DNA of 51,822 nucleotides from CAXXOK01 sp964584315. GTDB lineage: Bacteria > Bacillota > Clostridia > Christensenellales > Aristaeellaceae. The notes below the pieces were generated by a model that was given only the letters and a program-made list of their open reading frames with translations, was not told where the DNA came from and did not search any database. Positions 1 through 8,190 of the stretch are shown piece after piece; the stretch's first letter is position 1, and every line of letters begins with the position of its first letter. The DNA is taken from positions 1 to 51,822 of the forward strand of contig CAZOZO010000020.1 in assembly GCA_964584315.1 (NCBI GenBank), written 5' to 3'. Both the position numbers and the translations under genes were made by a program.

Positions 1-88
1 CGCTCGTGAGCAGGATGCCACCCTTGGTGGTCTCCTCGGTCTCAAGGTTCTTGATAACCACACGGTCGCCCAACGGCTTTACGTTCAT
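1..88 (-). CDS. groES: Co-chaperonin GroES, 5' end only (cut by window edge)
   Basis: Reads MNVKPLGDRVVIKN followed by the ETEETTKGGILL segment, which is the N-terminal beta-barrel and start of the mobile loop of the Cpn10 family. GroES caps the GroEL folding chamber in the cytoplasm. Only 29 residues lie in the window; the rest continues beyond base 1 on the minus strand, where groEL would be expected next. The ATG (86-88) is preceded by GGAGG at 96-100, seven bases away, which fixes the start. A CIRCE operator lies about 40 bases upstream, so heat-shock repression by HrcA is likely. No oddities in the visible part. Confidence 0.95.
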   Translation of the reverse strand, partial: MNVKPLGDRVVIKNLETEETTKGGILLTS

Positions 89-126
89 GATAGTTCCTCC
101 CTATCGCGTATGATATTGTGGTCTTG

Positions 127-153
127 TTAGCACTCACCAATGCCGAGTGCTAA
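127..153. promoter_or_regulatory. CIRCE operator (HrcA binding site)
   Basis: TTAGCACTC (127-135), nine-base spacer, GAGTGCTAA (145-153): a perfect inverted repeat matching the CIRCE consensus. It lies between the putative promoter and groES, the standard arrangement for HrcA repression of groESL. Confidence 0.97.
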
Positions 154-163
154 CAACGCTGTT

Positions 164-192
164 AGTTTACGTCATTTTTCCCGTTTGCGCAA
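164..192 (-). promoter_or_regulatory. Probable groES promoter
   Basis: On the minus strand TTGCGC (187-192), a 17-base spacer and TAAACT (164-169) sit just upstream of CIRCE. Matches to the SigA consensus are modest, but spacing and position next to the operator support it. Confidence 0.5.
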
Positions 193-336
193 GAGTAAAT
201 ATGGCCGGATTTGTGTACAAATCATGAATTTTTAAGCGTGTGCGGGCAAAACCGCGCCTATGCTGTCGGAATCTCGCGTTTTCGTCAAATCACGCGCTGA
301 TGCTCGCGTTTGGAAAAGTCGATGGGCGGCGGTTTG

Positions 337-345
337 TGGTACAAT
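337..345 (+). promoter_or_regulatory. Extended -10 promoter of mutY
   Basis: TG-G-TACAAT at 337-345 is an extended -10 element; no good -35 is visible at 17 bases. A transcript would start near 352, leaving a very short leader with AAGGAG at 353-358. Confidence 0.5.
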
Positions 346-366
346 ATGCTGTAAGGAGATGGTTCT

Positions 367-1437
367 TTGACCGACGCAAGGGATATCGCTGAGCTTCTGC
401 TCACGTGGTACGAAGGAGCGCGCCGTGACCTGCCGTGGCGAAAAACACATGATCCATACCGCATTTGGGTATCCGAGATCATGCTGCAACAGACGCGCGT
501 GGAAACCGTCAGAGAGTATTACCGGCGTTTTCTTGCGGATCTGCCCGATGTGCAGGCACTGGCCCGGGCGCCCGAGCAGGATGTGCTCAAGCTGTGGGAA
601 GGGCTTGGCTATTATAGCCGCGCCCGCAACATGCAACGTGCTGCCAACATGGTCGTGGAACGATACGGCGGCGTTTTCCCTGCCGACTACGAAAAGCTGC
701 TCGCCTTGCCCGGTGTTGGGGCCTATACGGCCGGGGCGGTCGCCAGCATCGCGTTTGGGTTGCCAACGCCCGCCATCGACGGCAATGTGAAACGTGTTGC
801 ATCGCGGGTGTTTGGCATTCGTGAGCCAGTGGACAGCAAACCTGTGCAAGCCCAGATAGCGGAAAAGCTGACCGCAATGCTGAAAACTTGCGACGCGGGG
901 CAACTGAATCAGGCGTTGATGGAACTTGGGGCTACGCTGTGTGCACCGCGCGCGTCCCAATGCGACGCATGCCCGCTGAGAGCAATCTGCGATGCAAGCT
1001 GCGAGGGCGACGTGGAAAGCCTGCCTATCCTTGCGCCCAAACAGCCGCCCAAGGCGATGGATATCGGCGTTTGCATTCTGACCTTCGATGGAAAAGCATT
1101 GCTGATACGTCGCAGCGAGCGCCTGCTTCACGGTCTGTACGTGTTCTGGCTCGCGGAGGGGGAGACGGAAGCGGGCGCGCTGAGAGCCCTTCTCAAAGAG
1201 GCGGATTTGCCGTGCTCGCCTGTGAAGGCGCTGGGGGAAGCGACGCATATCTTCACACACCGCATTTGGCACATGACGCTTTGGCACTTTACGCTTGATG
1301 CCGTGCCAAGCGATGCGTGGCTTGCCGCCCATGACGCCGTGATGGCGGACGCAGCGAGCATTCGCGCGCTGCCGTTGCCCACGGCCATGAAGGCGGCGCG
1401 GCAGGCCGCGATCGCTCTGCTGGAAAACGAGCCGTGA
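367..1437 (+). CDS. mutY: A/G-specific adenine DNA glycosylase MutY
   Basis: Removes adenine mispaired with 8-oxoguanine or guanine in base-excision repair. The helix-hairpin-helix glycosylase domain carries the catalytic glutamate (Glu37 in SEIMLQQTRVE), the hairpin LPGVGAYTAG (about 114-123) and the catalytic Asp138 in AIDGNVKR. The [4Fe-4S] ligands Cys192, Cys199, Cys202 and Cys208 show the C-X6-C-X2-C-X5-C spacing. Residues from about 230 onward look like the MutT-like C-terminal domain that reads 8-oxoG. The 356-aa length is normal. The start is TTG (367-369), eight bases after AAGGAG; no in-frame ATG fits better. It stands alone, divergent from groES and convergent with the malic enzyme pair, with a shared terminator after it. 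Confidence 0.95.
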   Translation: MTDARDIAELLLTWYEGARRDLPWRKTHDPYRIWVSEIMLQQTRVETVREYYRRFLADLPDVQALARAPEQDVLKLWEGLGYYSRARNMQRAANMVVERYGGVFPADYEKLLALPGVGAYTAGAVASIAFGLPTPAIDGNVKRVASRVFGIREPVDSKPVQAQIAEKLTAMLKTCDAGQLNQALMELGATLCAPRASQCDACPLRAICDASCEGDVESLPILAPKQPPKAMDIGVCILTFDGKALLIRRSERLLHGLYVFWLAEGETEAGALRALLKEADLPCSPVKALGEATHIFTHRIWHMTLWHFTLDAVPSDAWLAAHDAVMADAASIRALPLPTAMKAARQAAIALLENEP

Positions 1438-1462
1438 CCTCTGCCTCCGCGAAGGCACTGTA

Positions 1463-1493
1463 AAAGGGAACCGCGGCATTGCGGTTCCCTTTT
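1463..1493. terminator. Bidirectional terminator between mutY and the yjbR/malic enzyme operon
   Basis: A-run and GGGAACCGC (1463-1475) pair with GCGGTTCCC plus T-run (1481-1493) around a short loop; the A/T flanks allow use in both directions. Confidence 0.85.
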
Positions 1494-1498
1494 CACAT

Positions 1499-1918
1499 TC
1501 AATCATTTACTTGCTGAGCAGCCAACGTCTCGATATTTGTGCTTTCACAGTCGCTTGGCCTTGCGAGCGCCGCCTCGCGTTCTGTCTTTGTTTGGCTGGA
1601 AAGCGCGCGGGCGTAGCTGTGGTCTACCATGGCGAGCACTTCCGTGTCCGGCACGGTGCCGTCGAGCGTTACGGTGTTGTTATAGGGGTGCTGGGGCGGC
1701 GGGCAGTGGTAACCGCGCCGGATGGTTTCAGGGTACTTTCCGCGCAACATCTGCCCGTACAACGGGTCACACTTAAGCGTTACCCACGGGCGGCCTATGA
1801 AGATCTCCGCGAATATCCGCTTGCCCACCCGTGCGCACACGGGCTCTGGCCCGAAGGGGCAGTACAGGTAGGCGCCCTGCTTCGTAAGGCAATAGGCCAT
1901 CAGCGCCTGCGTATTCAT
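1499..1918 (-). CDS. MmcQ/YjbR family protein (CyaY-like fold)
   Basis: A 139-aa protein with the YjbR family signature: GRPWVTLKCDP (about 42-52), then GYHCPPPQHPYNNTVTLDG (about 70-88) and a C-terminal LVDHSY-type motif (VDHSYARAL). The family adopts a double-wing, CyaY-like fold and is often described as DNA-binding, but the biochemical role is unproven. The start codon overlaps the stop of the malic enzyme gene by ATGA (1915-1918), so it is translated from the same message by coupling. The C-terminal 30 residues are polar and probably disordered. Cytosolic; no signal peptide. Confidence 0.8.
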   Translation of the reverse strand: MNTQALMAYCLTKQGAYLYCPFGPEPVCARVGKRIFAEIFIGRPWVTLKCDPLYGQMLRGKYPETIRRGYHCPPPQHPYNNTVTLDGTVPDTEVLAMVDHSYARALSSQTKTEREAALARPSDCESTNIETLAAQQVND

Positions 1919-3099
1919 ACCAGTCCAGCTTTGCGGGCGACGCCGGTGCGCACGGCGGCTTCGGCCACAGCCTTGGCCACGGCGGGGCCCACGCGCCTGT
2001 CCAGCGCCTGCGGGATGATATAGCGCGGCGTAAGTTCGCCATCCTCGACCAGCGAGGCGATGGCGTAAGCCGCGGCAAGCTTCATCTCCTCGTTGATGCA
2101 GCGCGCGCGCACGTCCAGCGCGCCGCGGAAGATGCCCGGGAACGCCAGCACATTGTTGATCTGGTTATCAAAATCGCTGCGGCCTGTGCCCACGACCGCG
2201 GCGCCAGCGGCAAGGGCCTCATCCGGCATGATCTCGGGTACGGGGTTCGCCATGGCCAGCACGATGGCCTTGTCCGCCATGGTGCGCACCATTTCGCCGG
2301 TCAAAACGCCGGGGGCGGAAACGCCAATGAACACATCCGCGCCGCGCACCGCGTCCGCAAGGGTGCCGCTAAGGTGGCGGCGGTTGGTCACAGCGCACAT
2401 GGCATGCTGGGCGGAGTTCATCTTTTCGCGCCCCTCCACCAATATGCCATGCCTGCCCAGCAAAATGAGGTCGCCAACGCCAAGGCTCAGCAGCAGCTTC
2501 GCGATGGCGATGCCCGCCGAGCCCGCGCCGTTGATCACGCAGGTCACATCCTCCATGCGCTTGCCAACCAGCTTGAAGGCGTTGATCAGCGCTGCGGCAG
2601 TCACCACGGCGGTGCCGTGCTGGTCGTCGTGAAAGATAGGGATGTCGCACAGCGCCTGCAGGCGGCTCTCCACTTCGAAGCAGCGGGGCGCGCTGATATC
2701 CTCGAGATTGATGCCGCCAACACTGCCGGAAAGCAGGTAGATGGTGCGAACTAACTCGTCCACATCCTTGGTTTTCAGGCACAGCGGTATCGCGTCTACC
2801 CCGCCAAACTCCTTCATGAGCACGCATTTGCCTTCCATGACGGGCATACCGGCCTCGGGGCCGATGTCGCCAAGGCCCAGCACCGCCGTGCCGTCGGTGA
2901 TCACCGCCACCAGATTATGACGGATGGTCAGGTCAAAGCTCTTGTCCACATCCTGCTGGATCACCAGGCATGGCTCCGCCACACCGGGCGTATAGGCCAG
3001 CGACAGGGCTTCGCGGCTGTCGATCTTCACGCGCGAGGCGATCTCCAGCTTGCCTTTCCATTCATAATGCTTTTGCAGCGCCTGCGCCCGTATATCCAT
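1915..3099 (-). CDS. NAD(P)-dependent malic enzyme (oxaloacetate-decarboxylating)
   Basis: Converts malate to pyruvate and CO2 with reduction of NAD(P)+. Short bacterial malic-enzyme type, 394 aa from the chosen start. Motifs in order: YTPGVAEPC near the N-terminus (substrate site), VITDGTAVLGLGDIGPEAGM with the general-base region EGK after it, FHDDQHGTAVV (metal-binding Asp pair) and the Rossmann glycine motif NGAGSAGIAIAK. I chose ATG at 3097-3099 because GGGAG lies about ten bases upstream and the predicted transcript starts near 3124; the upstream in-frame ATG at 3118-3120 would have almost no leader and no ribosome site. It is the first gene of a two-gene operon with the YjbR protein (ATGA overlap). 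Whether NAD or NADP is preferred cannot be told by eye. Confidence 0.93.
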   Translation of the reverse strand: MDIRAQALQKHYEWKGKLEIASRVKIDSREALSLAYTPGVAEPCLVIQQDVDKSFDLTIRHNLVAVITDGTAVLGLGDIGPEAGMPVMEGKCVLMKEFGGVDAIPLCLKTKDVDELVRTIYLLSGSVGGINLEDISAPRCFEVESRLQALCDIPIFHDDQHGTAVVTAAALINAFKLVGKRMEDVTCVINGAGSAGIAIAKLLLSLGVGDLILLGRHGILVEGREKMNSAQHAMCAVTNRRHLSGTLADAVRGADVFIGVSAPGVLTGEMVRTMADKAIVLAMANPVPEIMPDEALAAGAAVVGTGRSDFDNQINNVLAFPGIFRGALDVRARCINEEMKLAAAYAIASLVEDGELTPRYIIPQALDRRVGPAVAKAVAEAAVRTGVARKAGLV

Positions 3100-3130
3100 G
3101 CAGCAACACTCCCGCTTCATTTGTCAGGGT

Positions 3131-3159
3131 ATTGTAGCATGTTTCCAAAGCAGGCGCAA
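3131..3159 (-). promoter_or_regulatory. Promoter of the malic enzyme operon
   Basis: Minus strand: TTGCGC (3154-3159), 17-base spacer, TACAAT (3131-3136) with an extended -10 TGC directly before it. Confidence 0.75.
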
Positions 3160-3240
3160 CGCAGAGCGCGAACGTTTCATGCGCTTTAGCTGCAAAATAT
3201 CAGGCTGGTCTGTATATCCTTCCCAAAGACGCTGAAATTG

Positions 3241-3269
3241 TTTGCAAAGAACCGTACCTGTGGTATAAT
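3241..3269 (+). promoter_or_regulatory. Promoter of pgi
   Basis: TTTGCA (3241-3246), 17 bases, perfect TATAAT (3264-3269) with extended -10 TGG. The transcript would start about 35 bases before the pgi ATG. Confidence 0.75.
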
Positions 3270-3310
3270 CGCCATGATGTTTTTTCCTACGCTGGAAAGG
3301 AGTACGCTGG

Positions 3311-4735
3311 ATGGATAAGATGACCCGCGAACCGATCGTACTGGACGTAAATCACATGATGAGCGACATCATTGGCTTTCAATACGGGATGGATGCGTCC
3401 GAGGTGGACGCGATAGCCGACGCCGCCAAGGCGGCGCAGGCAGCCGTGCAAAGAAAGCGCGGCACAGGCTGGCTTGGGTGGATGGAACTGCCCTACAACC
3501 AGCAGCAGATCGTAGAAGATATCGAGAAGGTGGCTGCGGATGTGCGCCGCGATTTTGATGCCTTTGTGGTGCTGGGCATCGGCGGCAGCGCGCTGGGCCC
3601 TATCGCCGTGCAGCAGGCGTTGAACCATATGCGCTGGAACGACCTTCCCGCCGACAAGCGTGGCGGCCCCAAGTTCTACGTTGAAGACAACATCGACCCC
3701 GAGCGCATGGCTTCACTGCTGGATGTGATCGATGTGAAGCGTACCTGCTTCAATGTGATCACCAAGAGCGGCGCGACTGCCGAGACCATGAGCCAGTACC
3801 TCATCATTACGGATTTGCTTAAAAAAGCGGTGGGCGAGGGCTGGCAGAAGCACATCATCGCAACGACCGATACGGCCAAGGGCAACCTGATCAAGCTGGC
3901 CAAGCAGGAAGAATTTCGCCTCTTCTACATTCCGGACAGCGTAGGTGGCCGCTTCAGCGAGTTTACGCCCGTGGGCCTTCTGCCCGCGGCGGTGTGCGGC
4001 ATCGACATTCGCGCCATGCTGGCGGGTGCCGCTGCGATGGACGAGCGTTGCAAGAGCGGCGACGTGTGGAAGAACCCCGCGCTCTTGGAAGCTGTGCTGC
4101 AATATGTCGCCATGCAGGAGCACGGCATAAACGTGCAGGTCGTCATGCCCTACGCAGACAGCCTCAAGTACATGGCGGACTGGTTCTGCCAGCTGTGGGC
4201 GGAAAGCCTTGGCAAAAACGTGACCCGAAAGGGCATGGCAGTGAATGTTGGGCAAACGCCCACCAAATCGCTGGGCGTGACCGACCAGCACAGCCAGCTG
4301 CAGCTATATACCGAAGGCCCGTTTGACAAGGTGATAACTTTTTTGAAGGTAGGAACCTTCCGTCAAGAGGTGACCATTGCGCACGGCTGCGAGGAATTTG
4401 CGGATGTAGCCTTCCTCGGCGGCAAAACGCTGGGCCAGCTGCTAGACGCGGAGCTGCGCGGCACCGAGTACGCACTGTATGCCGCTGGCCGCATGAGCCA
4501 GACCATCACGCTGCCGCAGGTGAATGCGCATACAATCGGCCAACTGATCTACTTCTTCGAGATGGCGACGGCCTACGCGGGCGAGCTGCTCGACGTAGAT
4601 GCTTTCAACCAGCCGGGCGTGGAAAACAGCAAGCTGGCCAGCTACGCCGTGCTGGGCAACCAGAGCGAGAAGTATCTCAAGAAGGCCGCCGAGATGAAAG
4701 GCAGGCCCGACCTGCTCAAGCGCTATACCCTGTAA
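3311..4735 (+). CDS. pgi: Glucose-6-phosphate isomerase
   Basis: Interconverts glucose 6-phosphate and fructose 6-phosphate in glycolysis/gluconeogenesis. The two SIS-fold halves are evident: VVLGIGGSALGP (about 86-97) and the phosphate-binding loop NVITKSGATAET (about 148-159), followed by SVGGRFSEFTPVGLLP (PGI signature region), the WAESLGKN segment with the catalytic glutamate, and the C-terminal signature QPGVENSK. 474 aa, slightly longer than the usual 450 aa of short bacterial PGIs. The start ATG follows AAAGGAG (3296-3302) at a good distance. Monocistronic: own extended -10 promoter and a hairpin terminator afterwards. Confidence 0.95.
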   Translation: MDKMTREPIVLDVNHMMSDIIGFQYGMDASEVDAIADAAKAAQAAVQRKRGTGWLGWMELPYNQQQIVEDIEKVAADVRRDFDAFVVLGIGGSALGPIAVQQALNHMRWNDLPADKRGGPKFYVEDNIDPERMASLLDVIDVKRTCFNVITKSGATAETMSQYLIITDLLKKAVGEGWQKHIIATTDTAKGNLIKLAKQEEFRLFYIPDSVGGRFSEFTPVGLLPAAVCGIDIRAMLAGAAAMDERCKSGDVWKNPALLEAVLQYVAMQEHGINVQVVMPYADSLKYMADWFCQLWAESLGKNVTRKGMAVNVGQTPTKSLGVTDQHSQLQLYTEGPFDKVITFLKVGTFRQEVTIAHGCEEFADVAFLGGKTLGQLLDAELRGTEYALYAAGRMSQTITLPQVNAHTIGQLIYFFEMATAYAGELLDVDAFNQPGVENSKLASYAVLGNQSEKYLKKAAEMKGRPDLLKRYTL

Positions 4736-4816
4736 AGCCCTGTGAGCATCGCCTACACTGCTGTACGTTTGCAAAGGTGTCAAATCGCAGGCACATGGAT
4801 GGACAACCGATAAGCC

Positions 4817-4843
4817 AAGGCGCGGTGTCATGCCGCGCCTTTC
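4817..4843 (+). terminator. Rho-independent terminator after pgi
   Basis: AAGGCGCGG (4817-4825), seven-base loop, CCGCGCCTT (4833-4841), then TTC. The stem is GC-rich but the T-run is short. Confidence 0.7.
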
Positions 4844-5022
4844 TGATGGGAAGCGCTGGTGCGCGCTGAAGTATCCACATGGCCGCATATAAGGAGAAAA
4901 GTGCTTGCTTCGGCACGGCGACGGGGCGGGCAATATCCTGCCTGTGGCGTATTCTCACGGGCGGCAAGATTGGCGTTCATGTGTGGTATTGTCAGGCCAT
5001 CCGAGGTCGGTTAGCATATCCC

Positions 5023-5051
5023 TTGCGATTTGATGCGGTTTCCTGTACAAT
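5023..5051 (+). promoter_or_regulatory. Promoter of the folT-nth-obgE operon
   Basis: TTGCGA (5023-5028), exactly 17 bases, TACAAT (5046-5051). First good promoter in front of this gene string. Confidence 0.75.
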
Positions 5052-5111
5052 ATGTGGTGTTCATCGGTTTCATTTTCCCAACCGCATCCGTTTGAAGGGA
5101 GGCCGTTTATC

Positions 5112-5714
5112 ATGAAAAAGGTTCGGTATTCCACGCTATGGCTGGCCTACACAGGCGTGCTGGTCGCGCTGCAAATCGTGCTGGGCAACCTGGTGCAGGT
5201 CGCACTGCTGGAAAAGCAGATGAACCTCGGCTTTTTACCCATCGCCGCAGCCGGTTACCTGTTTGGCCCCGTGAGCGCCATGATCGTCGCGGCGCTGGGC
5301 GACATCCTGGGCACGCTGATCTTTGGCACAGGCGCATATTTTCCGGGCTTCACGCTCACGGCGCTTATCGTGGGCTGCCTGTATGGCCTGTTCATGTATC
5401 CGCGCATGCAAAAGTGGATCACCAAAGCGGTTAAGAGTCACTATATGGATATCGCCCTGCGTGCTTTGCTGGCTGCCGCTTCCGCCGCGGTCGTTTACAT
5501 CTTCCTCAACTCGTACTGGATCACGTTCTTCGTGCCCAAGGGGTATTTCGTGCTGCTGCTGGGCAGGTTGCCCTTCAATCTCGCAGAGATACCGATCTTC
5601 ACGGCCATCATCACCGTTACATGCGTCGCGCTGGATCGTCTGCCACCCACCATGCTACCCCCTTCCCTCGTCAAGGGTAAGGGCGTGGACGTATCCGGCA
5701 GTGTGAAGCCGTGA
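5112..5714 (+). CDS. folT: ECF transporter S component, folate type (FolT-like)
   Basis: Membrane substrate-binding subunit of an energy-coupling-factor importer; it needs the shared EcfA/A'/T module, which is not in this window. The 200-aa protein has about six hydrophobic segments and the FolT-family pattern GFLPIAAAGYLFGPVSAM (about 40-57), followed by a GDILGTLIFGTGAYFPGFT segment and a late RLPFNLAEIP region. That pattern resembles folate-specific S components more than the riboflavin, biotin or thiamine types, but substrate specificity is an inference. Start ATG (5112-5114) has GGGAGG at 5098-5103; an upstream in-frame ATG at 5052 lies on top of the -10 region and is not usable. nth follows after 21 bases. 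Confidence 0.85.
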   Translation: MKKVRYSTLWLAYTGVLVALQIVLGNLVQVALLEKQMNLGFLPIAAAGYLFGPVSAMIVAALGDILGTLIFGTGAYFPGFTLTALIVGCLYGLFMYPRMQKWITKAVKSHYMDIALRALLAAASAAVVYIFLNSYWITFFVPKGYFVLLLGRLPFNLAEIPIFTAIITVTCVALDRLPPTMLPPSLVKGKGVDVSGSVKP

Positions 5715-5735
5715 CGACAGGAAAGCAGAAGCACA

Positions 5736-6494
5736 ATGGCAACCAAGGCCCAAAAGTCGATGCTGGCAACGCTGGAGGCACTCTACCCTAACGCGAGGCC
5801 GGAGCTGAACTTCACAGACCCGTATGAAACACTGGTGGCGGTGATGCTCTCCGCGCAGAGCACCGATGTGCAGGTGAACAAGGCGACTCCCGCCCTGTTC
5901 GCCCGCTACCCGACCGTGGAGGCACTTGCCGCCGCCAGCGTGGATGCGGTGTTCCCGCTGGTCAAAAGCTGCGGGTTCAAAAGCAAGGCAAGCAATATCG
6001 TGGAGGCCGCGCGGCTCATCATGCTGCGCCACGGGGGCAAGGTACCGGACACCATGGAAGCCTTGACAGCCTTGCCCGGCGTGGGCCGCAAAACCGCCAA
6101 CGTCGTGCTGGCAAACGCTTTTCAGGTGCCTGCCATCGCGGTGGATACGCATGTGTTCCGCGTGAGCAACCGCACGGGATTGGCTACCGCCAAAACCGTC
6201 GAGCGTACCGAGGAGCAGCTGATGCGCGTGATCCCCAAAGCGGACTGGATCGCGGCACACCACTGGCTCATTTACCATGGCAGGCGGGTATGTCACGCAC
6301 GAAAGCCGGATTGTGCCGTCTGCGCACTGCTGCCTGACTGTCGCTATGGCAAAGGGCTGGCTGCCGGGCTAGCGCCCGAGGACAGCAAGGTGAAAGCCGC
6401 ACGGGGCACGCCCGCTCCGGCGGGTGCGCAAGGAACCTCCGCCGTCGCCAAACCTGCGCGCAGAAAGCGTGCAGGCAACGAAGGCACGAAATAG
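5736..6494 (+). CDS. nth: Endonuclease III (DNA glycosylase/AP lyase)
   Basis: Excises oxidised pyrimidines and cleaves the abasic site in base-excision repair. The helix-hairpin-helix LPGVGRKTAN carries catalytic Lys119, with Asp137 in VDTHVFRVSNR. The [4Fe-4S] ligands are Cys186, Cys193, Cys196 and Cys202 (C-X6-C-X2-C-X5-C). The core ends near residue 205; about 45 further residues form an Ala/Pro/Lys/Arg-rich tail absent from typical 210-220 aa homologues, probably a disordered DNA-binding extension. The ribosome site (AGGAAAG) is modest. Sits between folT and obgE, probably co-transcribed with both. Confidence 0.95.
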   Translation: MATKAQKSMLATLEALYPNARPELNFTDPYETLVAVMLSAQSTDVQVNKATPALFARYPTVEALAAASVDAVFPLVKSCGFKSKASNIVEAARLIMLRHGGKVPDTMEALTALPGVGRKTANVVLANAFQVPAIAVDTHVFRVSNRTGLATAKTVERTEEQLMRVIPKADWIAAHHWLIYHGRRVCHARKPDCAVCALLPDCRYGKGLAAGLAPEDSKVKAARGTPAPAGAQGTSAVAKPARRKRAGNEGTK

Positions 6495-6597
6495 CAAACA
6501 ACCGCACGCAAACTGCCCGTGACGTAAACACGGGCGACGACCCCAGGCAGATTGAAAACACGGATCGAGCCTGATCGAGAAAACGAAGGAGGAACCC

Positions 6598-7863
6598 ATG
6601 GCTACGTTTGTGGATCGGGTTCGGATCACCGCGAAGGCGGGCAATGGAGGAAACGGGTGCGTTTCCTTCCACCGAGAGAAATTTGTGCAAAACGGCGGGC
6701 CGGACGGCGGCGACGGCGGCAACGGCGGCAATGTTGTGTTGCTGGCGGATCCTAACATGCACACGCTGCTGGACTTTCGCTATTGCAGCAAGTATGCTGC
6801 CGAAAATGGTGTGGATGGCAGCGCCGACCGCTGCCATGGCAAAAACGGCGCGGATCTAATCATCAAAGTGCCGGTGGGCACGGTGTTCCTGCGCGAGAGC
6901 GACAGCGCCGTGGTCGCGGACATGAACAACCCCGGCCAGCGCAAGGTGCTGCTCTACGGCGGGCGCGGCGGGCACGGCAACGCGCGCTTTGCCACCCCCA
7001 CGCGGCAAGCCCCCAATTTTGCCAAGCCGGGCATCCGCACCGAGGTGGGGCATTTCCGGCTGGAGCTCAAAACCATTGCAGACGTTGGATTGGTGGGCTT
7101 CCCCAATGTTGGCAAGAGCACCATCCTGGCCGCGTTGACGGCTGCAAGGCCGAAAATCGCCAACTATCACTTCACCACCCTCACGCCTAACTTGGGCATC
7201 GTCAAGCGGTACGATACCGAGTTTGTGCTGGCGGATATCCCCGGGCTGGTGGAAGGCGCAAGCGAAGGCGTTGGTCTTGGGCACGATTTTCTGCGCCATG
7301 TAGAGCGCACGCGCCTGCTTTGGCATGTAGTGGATGCCAGCGGCAGCGAAGGGCGCGACCCCATCCGCGATTTCGAAATCATCAACCGCGAACTGGAGGT
7401 CTACGGCGAGCCCGAGGGTAGGCCGCAACTGGTGGTGCTGAACAAGTGCGACCTGATCGAGGACCAGGGCGAGCTCACGCGGCTTACGGAAGCATTCGCA
7501 AAGCGGGGCTATAAGGCCTTCCCTGTGAGTGCCGCCGCGCAGACGGGCTTTGACGCACTGGTAGATGAGGTGGTGCGCCTGCTGCCCGAGCTGCCCCCAC
7601 CCCGCATGTTTGAGGAAACGCCCGTTGTCGCGGAGATTCCCGCGGGGCCGTTTGAGGTCACGCGCGACAAGGACGTGTTCGTGGTGGAAGGGCCCGCCAT
7701 GCAGCGCCTGATCGACAGCGTGAACTTCGACGACGAGGAGAGCCTGAACTGGTTCCACCGTATGCTACGCGACCGCGGCGTGATCGACGCGCTGCGCACG
7801 GCCGGCGCGGGCGAGGGCAGCACAGTGCGCATCGGCGATATGGAATTTGACTTTATCGACTAA
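6598..7863 (+). CDS. obgE: GTPase Obg/CgtA
   Basis: Essential GTPase linked to late 50S ribosome assembly and stress/growth control. N-terminal glycine-rich Obg fold (1-158, with GGPDGGDGGNGGN about 33-45), G domain with P-loop GFPNVGKST (about 167-175), G3 DIPGLVEGAS and G4 NKCD, and a C-terminal OCT domain (about 345-421). 421 aa matches Firmicutes Obg, which usually carries OCT. AAGGAGG lies seven bases before the ATG. In many Firmicutes obgE follows rplU-ysxB-rpmA; those genes are not here, and instead it follows nth after about 100 bases containing a small hairpin. yhbY follows after 12 bases. Confidence 0.97.
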   Translation: MATFVDRVRITAKAGNGGNGCVSFHREKFVQNGGPDGGDGGNGGNVVLLADPNMHTLLDFRYCSKYAAENGVDGSADRCHGKNGADLIIKVPVGTVFLRESDSAVVADMNNPGQRKVLLYGGRGGHGNARFATPTRQAPNFAKPGIRTEVGHFRLELKTIADVGLVGFPNVGKSTILAALTAARPKIANYHFTTLTPNLGIVKRYDTEFVLADIPGLVEGASEGVGLGHDFLRHVERTRLLWHVVDASGSEGRDPIRDFEIINRELEVYGEPEGRPQLVVLNKCDLIEDQGELTRLTEAFAKRGYKAFPVSAAAQTGFDALVDEVVRLLPELPPPRMFEETPVVAEIPAGPFEVTRDKDVFVVEGPAMQRLIDSVNFDDEESLNWFHRMLRDRGVIDALRTAGAGEGSTVRIGDMEFDFID

Positions 7864-7875
7864 AGGGAGAACCGT

Positions 7876-8160
7876 ATGAACAGCAAACAGCGTTCCATGC
7901 TCCGCAGCATGTCCAACACACTGGATACCATCCTGTACATCGGCAAAGAAGGCGTGACCGAGGCGACCGTCAAGGAAGCCTATGACGCGCTGGAAGCGCG
8001 CGAGCTGATCAAATGCGCCGTGCAAAACAACAGCGACCTGACCGCCAAGGAGGCCTGCGCGCTGCTGTGCGAGCGCACGCATGCCGAGCCCGTGCAGTGC
8101 ATCGGCCGCCGCTTCGTGATCTACCGCGAGAGCCGGGAGCATAAGCACATCGAGCTTTGA
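7876..8160 (+). CDS. yhbY: YhbY-family RNA-binding protein (CRM domain)
   Basis: Complete 94-aa CRM (CRS1-YhbY) domain: N-terminal SKQRSMLRSMSN, the LYIGKEGVTEA loop equivalent to the family's GKxG motif, and a C-terminal IGRRFVIYR strand. YhbY binds pre-50S particles and acts in ribosome assembly, consistent with its position 12 bases after obgE, a conserved pair in Firmicutes. GGGAG precedes the ATG. Cytosolic. Length normal for the family (about 95 aa). Confidence 0.93.
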   Translation: MNSKQRSMLRSMSNTLDTILYIGKEGVTEATVKEAYDALEARELIKCAVQNNSDLTAKEACALLCERTHAEPVQCIGRRFVIYRESREHKHIEL

Positions 8161-8190
8161 CCGCAGGCGATGCAGAGGGGAGGCCGTGCC

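Larger units (their letters stand above)
4736..5111. other. Intergenic region between pgi and folT
   Basis: Holds the pgi terminator (4817-4843) and the folT promoter (5023-5051). The 180 bases between them contain only unsupported short ORFs and no RNA element I recognise. The leader after the folT promoter (about 55 bases) is too short for the tetrahydrofolate riboswitch that often precedes folT in Clostridia. Confidence 0.6.

Noticed and set aside
232..1506. 424-aa minus-strand ORF opposite mutY
   Set aside because: Exact antisense shadow of mutY, which has all catalytic motifs; the antisense protein is low-complexity His/Arg/Gln-rich with no motif.
3100..3120. Upstream ATG as start of the malic enzyme
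   Set aside because: It would lie only a few bases after the predicted transcription start and has no ribosome site; the added MKRECCC residues are not family-like.
4850..5111. Tetrahydrofolate or other riboswitch before folT
   Set aside because: The leader after the promoter is only about 55 bases and lacks the conserved THF riboswitch blocks.
4879..5115. Small plus-strand ORF of 78 aa before folT
   Set aside because: Runs through the folT promoter, has no family similarity and no good ribosome site at its ATG.
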